From Nitrospinota bacterium (GTDB lineage: Bacteria; Nitrospinota_A; JADGAW01): 5,501 bases of DNA. The DNA is taken from the NCBI GenBank assembly GCA_015231815.1, contig JADGAW010000159.1, positions 1-5,501 of the forward strand. Reading direction: 5' to 3'. The translations under genes and the position numbers were made by a program. Of this stretch, positions 1 through 5,501 are shown piece after piece. Under the pieces are notes generated by a model that ran no database searches, was not told the DNA's origin, and was given only the letters and a program-made list of their open reading frames with translations. Within the stretch, counting starts at the first letter, position 1; every line of letters starts with the position of its first letter.

Positions 1-2449
1 TACATCCTAATTGGTCAGTCCGTAAAACCTTCACCTTATTTTCCTCAAAGGTTTTTAAAACAGTCTGTGAAGGAAAATGAAATTTATTGTAGCGTCCTAC
101 GGAAATAACTGCGATTTCTGGTTTAAGGTTTTTAATAAAAGCCGGGATATTCGATGACCTGCTTCCATGGTGCGCCGATTTTAGTACATCAATATCTTCT
201 TTATATTTTTCCAAAATAGTTAATTCAGCTTCTTTCTCGATATCAGAGGTTAAGAGAAACGTTTTTCCATAAGACTTTACTTCAAGAACAAGGGAAAGGT
301 TGTTTACCTCCTTATTATCTTCAGGATTTCTGTCTGGATTTTCCAGTTCCCATTCAGGGTAAATGACTTTAATTTGGGTATTTTCTCCTTTATAGATGTA
401 ATCCCCACCAATTACTTCTTCAACAGGAATATGTTTGTTCCTGAGGATGGGAAAAAGTTCTTGATATTCACGGGAATCATGGTAGTAAGGCGATACAAAA
501 AAAGTTCCTACTTTGAATTTTTCTGCGATATATTTCATGCCTCCTGAGTGGTCACTGTGATGATGGGTTGAAACTATCTTTGTAAGACCGTTAATGCTTT
601 GTTGTCTGAGAAATGGAGCAATTACAATTCTGCCCATATCCAATCCGTCTCTTAATGTTTTCTTTTCACCCTGAAAATGTTCGAACTGGTAACGCATTCC
701 TGCATCGACGAGAATTGTTGACCCTGTTTCAGTTTTGATAAAGATTGCTTCTCCCTGTCCAATATCAAAGAACACAATGGTTGTGGTTGGCTGATATTTT
801 TTGGGAGCAACCAGCATTATGAGTAGAAGAATTGCAAAATACAGAAATCCTTTTTGAAATGTCTTTGAAAAGCTCATTGTTTCCCGAAAATAAAGGGCGA
901 AAAAAATAATTGCGCCATACATAAATAAAATGACAAAAGGATCCGGAGAGAAAAAGTAAAGGTGTGAATAAGGAATTTCCACAGCAAAGGATGCAACCTC
1001 TTTAAGGAAATTCAATAAAGTTCCGGAAACAGCAAAAAAAAGATGAGCCACTGTCTCTGAAACAAAGAGAAAAAGCATTCCCAGAAAGGCTATAGGTACA
1101 ATCAGTGTCGCTAAGGGAATTGCCAGAAGGTTGATGAAAATCCCAACAAAAGAAATAAGCTGAAAGTAGTGCAGAACTAGCAGAAAGGTTCCAGCAAAGG
1201 CAAAAAGGGAGGTGAAAAAAACAATAAGAAAATAGTTTCTGATACTGTTTAAAACGTTGGGAGTGAAATCAATCTGAAGTTTGTAAACAGTTTTGGCAAT
1301 GTAAAATCCTGCAATAATAGCGTAAACAGCACAAAAAGAAAGCTGAAAACCAATATCGTATAAAAAGAATGGATTGTAAATCAGCAGAATAAAGGCTGCG
1401 ATGTTAATGCTATTAAAAAGAGCTCTTCGATATCCAGCTGAAAAAATAATAAGGTAGGTGATAATCATAACTGCCGCTCGGATTGAAGAACTTTTTTCTC
1501 CCACAAGAGTTGCGTAGCAAAGAAGAGGGAAAATTGTAGAAAATGCAGCAAGTCTTTCAAAAAAACCGCTGAGAAATGCTTCCATAAAAAAGGCTCGAGT
1601 AATTACACCGTACAAAACCTTAAAAAACAGAAAAAATGCAATAGCTATAAACCCGACATGAAGTCCTGATACCGCAAAAAGATGGGCAATTCCAGCCTCA
1701 GAAAATATATCCCGTGTTTTATTATCTATATCAAACTTATAACCAAGAAGAATTGCACTGATAAGTTGTCCGTTTGCTTCCTGAGAAATTCTTTCTGTTA
1801 TAAATTCTCTTAGTTCTTGAAGGGAGGAAAAGAAATCTCTATCATTTCCTTGTGAAATGGTGTATTTTTTGGGAGAAATGTTGGTGTAAAAATAAATGCC
1901 CTTGAGGTTTTGATATCGTTTATAGTCAAATGAACCGGGATTGTTATAGCTGCTGATTTCCCTTAACTCAACATTAACAGCCTCAATTTCATCTCCTGCA
2001 CGAATAACAGCACTTTTATCATAGATGTTTGCCTTAATAATTCCCCCGGTTTTACTGTAATTCTCCTCCCCCTTTTTTCGTACAAACTCAAGTTCAATAA
2101 TAGTCTTTGATAAACCGGGGAGCTTGGTAACATTTTCAACGGAGCCTTTAATATCAATGCGTGTGCCTTTGAGGTTATTATTCTCAAAATATGACGTGAT
2201 ACTGTTTGATGACGGAAGGTAAAGGTAAAGAGTCAGAAACGAAAAAAAAAGTGCGATCAAAAAGAACACAAGAGCTTTTTTCTTGTCTTGAACGACAAAA
2301 AAAAGATAGTACAAAATGATACAAAAAAGTGCCGTAAAAAAAAGGTATGCTTCAGAGTGAATAATAAACCAATAGGCAGGAGAAATTCCGGTAATTGCAG
2401 CGAAAAGAAAAAGAAGGGATAGGTTTTCCTGTATATCTTTTTTAAGCAT
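1..2449 (-). CDS. comEC: ComEC/Rec2 family DNA-uptake channel protein, 3' end cut by window
   Basis: ComEC forms the inner-membrane channel that carries single-stranded DNA into the cytoplasm during natural transformation. I translated the frame by hand: 816 codons without a stop from ATG at 2449 to the left edge, so only the extreme C-terminus is missing. In order: hydrophobic N-terminal segments (about residues 8-75); a soluble DUF4131-like domain ending in NPGSFDYKRYQNLKGI (170-185); the membrane Competence domain with HLFAVSGLHVG (256-266), SIRAAVM (322-328), DIGFQLSF (365-372) and NLLAIPL (440-446); then a metallo-beta-lactamase domain with FFDIGQGEA (560-568), metal motif HHHSDH (629-634), LLTSD (732-736), AHHGS (759-763), NKFHF (788-792) and LRTDQ (809-813). 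Metal-site residues look intact. TSD replaces the more usual TGD. A TGA directly precedes the ATG, so the start cannot extend. No strong ribosome binding site is seen. It probably shares a transcript with scpA. Presence alone does not prove competence. Confidence 0.95.
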   Translation of the reverse strand, partial: MLKKDIQENLSLLFLFAAITGISPAYWFIIHSEAYLFFTALFCIILYYLFFVVQDKKKALVFFLIALFFSFLTLYLYLPSSNSITSYFENNNLKGTRIDIKGSVENVTKLPGLSKTIIELEFVRKKGEENYSKTGGIIKANIYDKSAVIRAGDEIEAVNVELREISSYNNPGSFDYKRYQNLKGIYFYTNISPKKYTISQGNDRDFFSSLQELREFITERISQEANGQLISAILLGYKFDIDNKTRDIFSEAGIAHLFAVSGLHVGFIAIAFFLFFKVLYGVITRAFFMEAFLSGFFERLAAFSTIFPLLCYATLVGEKSSSIRAAVMIITYLIIFSAGYRRALFNSINIAAFILLIYNPFFLYDIGFQLSFCAVYAIIAGFYIAKTVYKLQIDFTPNVLNSIRNYFLIVFFTSLFAFAGTFLLVLHYFQLISFVGIFINLLAIPLATLIVPIAFLGMLFLFVSETVAHLFFAVSGTLLNFLKEVASFAVEIPYSHLYFFSPDPFVILFMYGAIIFFALYFRETMSFSKTFQKGFLYFAILLLIMLVAPKKYQPTTTIVFFDIGQGEAIFIKTETGSTILVDAGMRYQFEHFQGEKKTLRDGLDMGRIVIAPFLRQQSINGLTKIVSTHHHSDHSGGMKYIAEKFKVGTFFVSPYYHDSREYQELFPILRNKHIPVEEVIGGDYIYKGENTQIKVIYPEWELENPDRNPEDNKEVNNLSLVLEVKSYGKTFLLTSDIEKEAELTILEKYKEDIDVLKSAHHGSRSSNIPAFIKNLKPEIAVISVGRYNKFHFPSQTVLKTFEENKVKVLRTDQLGC

Positions 2450-2499
2450 TCAGCTCAGTCAATAATAGGTAAATAGTGGAGGATAGCTCCTCAAAGGGT
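2450..2499 (-). other. scpA-comEC intergenic gap with small hairpin
   Basis: This short spacer joins scpA to comEC on the minus strand. It contains a perfect 5-bp stem GAGGA/TCCTC with a 4-base loop (2479-2492), not followed by a T run, so it is not a convincing terminator. A purine-rich GAGGAG sits in the hairpin but lies nearly 40 bases before the comEC ATG, too far to serve as its ribosome binding site. No promoter is evident, which favours co-transcription. Confidence 0.4.
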
Positions 2500-3234
2500 T
2501 TAAAGAGAAGAGGGTTCCTTCTTCATAATAAGAATATCGCTAAAGGTTGTTTCCTGAATAACCTTTACTCTTTGGAGCTTGAGAAGTTCCAGAATTGCCA
2601 GAAATGTTGCAACAAGCTCCATGCGACTTGTTATTTTATGAACAAATGAGGAGAAGGAAAGATATTGAATCGAATTGATTTTTTCAATAAGAGTGCTCAT
2701 GATATCTTCTACCGAATATTCTTCCATTATGACGTGGTAGGTCGTTTCCTTTTTTTCTTTAAGAAGTTCATGAAAGGTTAGAGCAAGTTCGTAAAGGGAT
2801 ACCTCCACCTGAAACATATCGTTTTCCTGATATTCCTTTCCCCCTTCATCGTTATGACTCTTAAACTGCCTTAGATAAACATCGTCAAACTCATCCTTTA
2901 GTGCTGAGAGATATTCAGACGCATGCTTTATTTTCTGATATTCAATAAGTCTTTCACGTAATAATTCTTCAGGGTCAAGACCTTCAATAAGCTCATCATC
3001 AACTCTTCTTGGCAAAAGAGACCGGGATTTTATTCTTGTCATCTCCGATGCCATAACAATGAAGTTTCCAGCAATTTCAATGTTTAACACCTTCATTTGT
3101 TCAATGTAGTTAAGATATTGCTGGGCAATCTTAGATATTGAGACTTGATAAATATCGACTTCCTGCTCTTTTATAAGGTGGAGAAGGAGGTCAAGAGGAC
3201 CTTCAAAACTTTCTGTTTTTACTGAATAGTTCAT
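2500..3234 (-). CDS. scpA: Segregation and condensation protein A (ScpA, kleisin)
   Basis: ScpA is the bacterial kleisin. It bridges the heads of the SMC dimer and, with ScpB, forms the condensin complex that organises and segregates the chromosome. The 244-aa length is normal. The N-terminal SMC-binding domain shows FEGPLDLLLHLI (10-21), DIYQVSISKIAQQYL (27-41) and the signature AGNFIVMASEMTRIKSRSLLP in residues 55-75. A charged middle linker (about 76-140) follows. The C-terminal winged-helix region contains SRMELVATFLAILELLKL (203-220) and ends in the usual FSDILI (231-236). The start is firm: the next in-frame codon set upstream runs to a TGA with no ATG, GTG or TTG, and the protein begins where family members do. 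Unusually, the ATG is preceded by eight T and three C, with no Shine-Dalgarno. scpB is not adjacent; comEC follows after 47 bases. Confidence 0.96.
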   Translation of the reverse strand: MNYSVKTESFEGPLDLLLHLIKEQEVDIYQVSISKIAQQYLNYIEQMKVLNIEIAGNFIVMASEMTRIKSRSLLPRRVDDELIEGLDPEELLRERLIEYQKIKHASEYLSALKDEFDDVYLRQFKSHNDEGGKEYQENDMFQVEVSLYELALTFHELLKEKKETTYHVIMEEYSVEDIMSTLIEKINSIQYLSFSSFVHKITSRMELVATFLAILELLKLQRVKVIQETTFSDILIMKKEPSSL

Positions 3235-3253
3235 AAAAAAAAGGGATTTTTTT

Positions 3254-3283
3254 ATAGTATTTGTACGTAATACTTTATATCAT
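3254..3283 (-). promoter_or_regulatory. Possible scpA promoter (weak)
   Basis: Reading leftward, TACTAT (3254-3259) resembles a -10 box and lies 19 bases before the scpA ATG. At 17-18 base spacing the -35 position reads TGATAT or ATGATA, a poor match to TTGACA. If used, transcription would start in the A tract at about 3247, giving a leader of only about 12 bases. The call rests on position and one hexamer, so it is tentative. Confidence 0.3.
3256..3274. promoter_or_regulatory. Operator-like dyad AGTATT-N7-AATACT
   Basis: Perfect 6-base inverted arms (3256-3261 and 3269-3274) are separated by seven bases and overlap the candidate -10 box of scpA. Placement and 19-bp size are what a dimeric repressor site would show. 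AT-rich DNA produces such dyads by chance, and no regulator gene is present in the window. Confidence 0.25.
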
Positions 3284-3432
3284 AAAATAGTGGTCATGAT
3301 GTTTCTTTCTTGAATGTTACCAACTTGTGATTTAAAACCAAAAAAATTATTTCTTAGAGGCATTTTACCGTGAATAAGCGTCCTTGCACAATTATTAATC
3401 AGACGTAACTCTTTGATTTCTATTTAAATTCG

Positions 3433-3461
3433 TCTTAGCTCTTGAAAAGTAAGGAGTTAGA
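3433..3461. other. Imperfect hairpin in the intergenic region
   Basis: TCT plus AGCTCTT (3433-3435, 3437-3443) can pair with AGGAGTT plus AGA (3452-3461). This gives ten base pairs, two of them G-U, with one bulged T at 3436 and an 8-base loop. It is followed by T-rich but interrupted sequence rather than a clean T run, so it does not qualify as a standard terminator. It could be structured RNA or chance. Confidence 0.25.
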
Positions 3462-3645
3462 TTCTTCTTGTTGATTTTATGGACTTCAAGCTGTTTTTTT
3501 GTACCTGCTTGTGAGAATCTGTGAGTATATTTGGGGAAATCTTTGGGTAAAAAAGTAGAAATAAAAAATAGTATTGCAGAATTTTTTGATGATACGGTAA
3601 AAAATGTTTTCAATGCGATATTTTATCCTATCAATTGATTAAGAA

Positions 3646-3700
3646 TAATCTGGAGAGGAACTCAGCAAAATTTTCTTTTGTGAAGATTCTCCACGTATTA
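3646..3700. other. Long composite hairpin, 55 bases
   Basis: Nested complementary blocks can be seen. TAAT (3646-3649) pairs with ATTA (3697-3700). TGGAGA (3651-3656) pairs with TCTCCA (3688-3693). TCA-(G)-CAAAA (3662-3670) pairs with TTTTGTGA (3676-3683) around a TTTTC loop, with one bulged G. Small internal loops separate the blocks, giving about 18 base pairs in total. It lies about 95 bases upstream of the TATAAT box of the rightward unit. Its role is unknown: a small RNA, protein-binding site or repeat remnant are all possible. Confidence 0.35.
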
Positions 3701-3774
3701 CCATTATTGGAATTTCAATGATTTTTGACCTGTTCCATAAAGACTCAAATTGTATTGGGGAGCCAAAAGTATCA

Positions 3775-3801
3775 TTTTTAATAGACTATCTGTTGTATAA
3801 T
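3775..3801 (+). promoter_or_regulatory. Promoter of the FYDLN-trpB unit
   Basis: A perfect TATAAT (3796-3801) lies 39 bases before the FYDLN ATG, the right distance for a sigma-70-type promoter with a roughly 30-base leader. The -35 side is weak: TTTTTA at 3775-3780 with a 15-base spacer, or CATTTT at 3773-3778 with 17. The predicted start falls at the edge of a C5-T7 tract (3803-3814). The box is also inside a small open frame, so it could be coincidental, but the match and position favour a real promoter. Confidence 0.55.
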
Positions 3802-3830
3802 ACCCCCTTTTTTTAAGGCAAAGCAATTTA

Positions 3831-3835
3831 AGGAG
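3831..3835 (+). promoter_or_regulatory. Shine-Dalgarno site of the FYDLN gene
   Basis: AGGAG sits five bases before the ATG at 3841 and fixes that start. It is the only strong ribosome binding site among the four genes here. Confidence 0.8.
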
Positions 3836-3840
3836 AAGAT

Positions 3841-4185
3841 ATGATTATTCAATCAAAGTATGGTACTAAGTTTATTTGTTTTCAGTGTGAATGTAAGTTT
3901 TATGATTTAGGTCGACCCGAAGCAATTTGTCCGCAGTGTAAGGCAAACCAAAAAGACAGACCAAAAGATTATGAAGAAGAAGATGATTCCGGTATTATTA
4001 ATCAGAGAGATGACGAGCTTGCACCTCTGGAGGATGAAAAAGAGATTGAAGAAACATACGATGATGAAGACTTTGTTGTAAAAGATATTGATGATGAAGC
4101 AGACGAAGGAACAATCAATTCTGGTCCGAGAAATGTTGAGTTCTACGGTGATGATGAAGAGGACAGTATTTTAAAAAATAACTAA
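3841..4185 (+). CDS. FYDLN_acid (TIGR02300-like) zinc-ribbon/acidic protein, function unknown
   Basis: This 114-aa protein has two parts. Residues 7-34 match the family signature: YGTKF, CFQC (13-16), the KFYDLGR core (19-25) that names the family, and CPQC (30-33). The four cysteines C13, C16, C30 and C33 form a CxxC...CxxC zinc-ribbon pattern, with an extra C18. From about residue 42 onward the chain is strongly acidic (31 Asp/Glu among residues 41-110) and probably disordered. The family has no established biochemical role that I know of. A zinc ribbon with an acidic tail could contact nucleic-acid enzymes or act as a chaperone-like binder, but that is speculation. There is no signal peptide or membrane segment, so it is probably cytoplasmic. 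A good Shine-Dalgarno and a TATAAT box precede it. Its stop is three bases before trpB, so the two genes are almost certainly co-transcribed. Confidence 0.88.
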   Translation: MIIQSKYGTKFICFQCECKFYDLGRPEAICPQCKANQKDRPKDYEEEDDSGIINQRDDELAPLEDEKEIEETYDDEDFVVKDIDDEADEGTINSGPRNVEFYGDDEEDSILKNN

Positions 4186-4188
4186 ATA

Positions 4189-5379
4189 ATGCAACAATCA
4201 CCAGATTCAAGCGGTCACTTCGGGGTCTTCGGGGGAAGATATGTCATTGAAACCCTAATCCCGGCATTGCAGCAGTTGGAAAAAGAATATGAAGCTGCAA
4301 TCCGGGATTCCTCATTTCAGCAACAACTCAGCTACTACCTTAAGAATTATGTCGGAAGACCTACAGCTCTTTTTTACGCTGATGCACTTACACAAGCTGT
4401 TGGTGGCGCAAAAATATATTTAAAACGAGAAGATTTAAATCATACCGGCGCCCATAAAATAAATAATTCCATTGGATCTGCTCTTTTGGCAATTCGTATG
4501 GGAAAGAAGAAGGTTATTGCGGAAACCGGAGCCGGACAACATGGCGTTGCCACAGCAACAGCAGCAGCTCTTTTAAATCTGGAATGTGAAGTCTTTATGG
4601 GGGAAGAGGATATACGACGTCAGGAGCTGAACGTCTTTCGTATGAAACTTCTGGGAGCAAAAGTTACTCCTGTCTCAGAAGGGGCGAAAACCTTAAAAGA
4701 TGCCACAAGTGCTGCAATCCGTCACTGGATTGGTACTGTTGAGGACACCCATTACATTATTGGTTCTGTCGTCGGTCCTCATCCTTATCCAAGAATTGTA
4801 CGGGATTTTCAGTCGGTTATAGGAAATGAAGCAAAGGAGCAGTTTAATGAATATGAAAATAACCTTCCTGATGTTTGTATTGCCTGTGTCGGAGGTGGTT
4901 CCAACGCCGCAGGAATGTTTTATTCCTTTCTTAAAGAGGAAAGTGTTCGACTCATTGGTGTTGAAGCCGGTGGTTTGGGAATTTCAACCGGAAAGCATGG
5001 TGCTTCCATTAACTACGGTACTATTGGCGTGTTGCACGGCTCAAAAGCCTATGTTTTGCAGGACGAATTTGGACAAATAAAAGATGCTCATTCAATCTCA
5101 GCAGGACTTGATTACCCGGGTTCTGGTCCGGAGCATTGTTTCTGGAAGTACAAAAACAGGGTTGAATATGTCAATGTTACCGACGAAGAGGCTTTGGAAT
5201 CCTTTAAGCTTCTCTCCCGCACAGAAGGAATTATTCCTGCCTTGGAATCTGCTCACGCTATAGCCTATACCTGCAAGCTGGCAAAAGAGCTTCCCAAAGA
5301 TAAAACTATCATGGTCTGTCTTTCCGGCAGGGGAGACAAAGATGTTGACCAAGTCTCTAAAATGCAGTTCAAACTATAA
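4189..5379 (+). CDS. trpB: Tryptophan synthase beta chain
   Basis: TrpB is the PLP-dependent beta subunit that condenses indole with L-serine to make L-tryptophan, normally in an alpha2-beta2 complex with TrpA. The 396-aa length matches the classic TrpB1 type. The N-terminus FGVFGGRYV (11-19) and NYVGRPTAL (53-61) are typical. GAHKINN (87-93) carries the PLP-binding lysine K90. ETGAGQHG (112-119) includes catalytic E112. The communication (COMM) domain follows (MGEEDIRRQ, 137-145). GGGSNA (235-240) binds the PLP phosphate, SAGLDYP (304-310) contains the conserved D308 at the inter-subunit gate, and LSGRGDKD (378-385) supplies S379 near the pyridine nitrogen. All key residues are present, so it should be active. 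The ATG lies three bases after the FYDLN stop, without a Shine-Dalgarno, which suggests translational coupling. trpA and other trp genes are not in the window. Confidence 0.97.
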   Translation: MQQSPDSSGHFGVFGGRYVIETLIPALQQLEKEYEAAIRDSSFQQQLSYYLKNYVGRPTALFYADALTQAVGGAKIYLKREDLNHTGAHKINNSIGSALLAIRMGKKKVIAETGAGQHGVATATAAALLNLECEVFMGEEDIRRQELNVFRMKLLGAKVTPVSEGAKTLKDATSAAIRHWIGTVEDTHYIIGSVVGPHPYPRIVRDFQSVIGNEAKEQFNEYENNLPDVCIACVGGGSNAAGMFYSFLKEESVRLIGVEAGGLGISTGKHGASINYGTIGVLHGSKAYVLQDEFGQIKDAHSISAGLDYPGSGPEHCFWKYKNRVEYVNVTDEEALESFKLLSRTEGIIPALESAHAIAYTCKLAKELPKDKTIMVCLSGRGDKDVDQVSKMQFKL

Positions 5380-5423
5380 GTACTTTCAGTTTTGTAGTTC
5401 CTCTTTTCCCCTTCTACTCTTTT
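5372..5423 (+). terminator. Possible 3' end signal after trpB: hairpin plus pyrimidine tract
   Basis: AACTATAAG (5372-5380), which overlaps the trpB stop codon, can pair with TTTGTAGTT (5391-5399) across a 10-base loop. That is nine pairs, two of them G-U. It is followed by a tract (5398-5423) with a single purine, rich in C and T and lacking G. The weak AU-rich stem and mixed C/T tail do not make a classic intrinsic terminator. A Rho-type end or RNA-stability element is possible. Confidence 0.25.
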
Positions 5424-5501
5424 ACCCGTTAACGATGTTTGTTTCAATCAGAGCCGACTCTGGAGGCCGTTGAGATTATAGTTCATTTTTTTGCTTCTCC
5501 A
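5380..5501. other. Downstream flank of trpB, no gene start seen
   Basis: These last 122 bases contain no recognisable trpA N-terminus or other gene. A small CAGAG/CTCTG stem (5449-5462) and a run of seven T (5486-5492) are present but 23 bases apart. On the minus strand one frame is open from the right edge to a TGA at 5448-5450, so a convergent gene could end here, but only 17 codons are visible. Confidence 0.4.

Larger units (their letters stand above)
3235..3840. other. Divergent intergenic region, about 606 bases, no convincing gene
   Basis: This AT-rich stretch separates the leftward scpA-comEC pair from the rightward FYDLN-trpB pair. It holds the regulatory sites listed separately (promoters, a dyad and two imperfect hairpins). 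No tRNA-like cloverleaf or recognisable protein was found. Open stretches exist: minus-strand 3395-3613 from TTG (72 codons, low complexity, no ribosome binding site), plus-strand 3531-3638 (35 codons from TTG) and plus-strand 3649-3816 (discussed in the findings). None matches a family I know. The region could be a long regulatory spacer, an unrecognised small RNA locus, or the remains of a decayed gene. Confidence 0.6.

Noticed and set aside
1963..2187. 74-codon minus-strand open frame inside comEC
   Set aside because: It is out of frame with comEC, which I translated continuously through this stretch with family motifs on both sides; it is a shadow frame.
3395..3613. 72-codon minus-strand open frame from TTG in the intergenic region
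   Set aside because: It has no usable ribosome binding site, a rare start codon, a Lys/Phe/Ser-rich composition expected from AT-rich DNA, and no recognisable family.
3630..3639. Perfect 10-base palindrome ATCAATTGAT
   Set aside because: About five 10-base palindromes are expected by chance in a window this size; it is not placed at a promoter.
4826..5080. 84-codon plus-strand open frame inside trpB
   Set aside because: It lies wholly within trpB in another frame, while the trpB frame carries all the catalytic motifs there.
5098..5447. Two minus-strand open frames opposite the trpB 3' end
   Set aside because: Both are antisense to the conserved trpB C-terminus and show no coding signature of their own.
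5449..5492. Stem CAGAG/CTCTG and downstream T7 as an intrinsic terminator
   Set aside because: The stem is only five pairs and the T run begins 23 bases after it, too far for an intrinsic terminator.
5448..5501. Possible C-terminus of a convergent minus-strand gene entering from the right edge
   Set aside because: Only 17 codons are visible, with no recognisable family signature; an open frame this short is uninformative.

Overview
The window is about 5.5 kb of moderately AT-rich bacterial chromosome. It looks like ordinary core-genome DNA, with no mobile element, CRISPR array, rRNA or tRNA visible. Four genes lie in two divergent pairs on either side of a roughly 600-base non-coding gap. 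The small zinc-ribbon/acidic protein belongs to the FYDLN_acid (TIGR02300-like) family, which I know mainly from alpha- and deltaproteobacteria. Together with scpA, comEC and trpB on low-GC DNA, this suggests a Gram-negative, deltaproteobacteria-like lineage (SAR324-like groups are one possibility). That placement is an inference and is tentative.

Left half, minus strand: scpA (segregation and condensation protein A, complete, 244 aa) is followed 47 bases later by comEC/rec2 (DNA-uptake channel with a C-terminal metallo-beta-lactamase domain). comEC is open for 816 codons and runs off the left edge only a few residues before its expected C-terminus. scpB, the usual partner of scpA, is not in the window.

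Middle, about 3235-3840: a divergent intergenic region of about 606 bases with no convincing gene. It holds a consensus TATAAT box and strong ribosome binding site for the rightward unit, a weak promoter with an overlapping dyad for scpA, two imperfect hairpins, and a 56-codon open stretch without a good start.

Right half, plus strand: a 114-aa FYDLN zinc-ribbon/acidic protein and trpB (tryptophan synthase beta chain, complete, 396 aa) are separated by only three bases and almost certainly share a transcript. trpB is followed by a hairpin and a pyrimidine-rich tract. No trpA start is seen in the remaining 122 bases.

The two halves have no obvious shared function: chromosome organisation and DNA uptake on the left, tryptophan synthesis plus an uncharacterised acidic zinc-ribbon protein on the right. 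I see no clearly new biological system. The most interesting points are the tight FYDLN-trpB pairing, the lack of Shine-Dalgarno sites at three of four genes, the similar C/T tracts after both divergent promoters, and the structured intergenic region.
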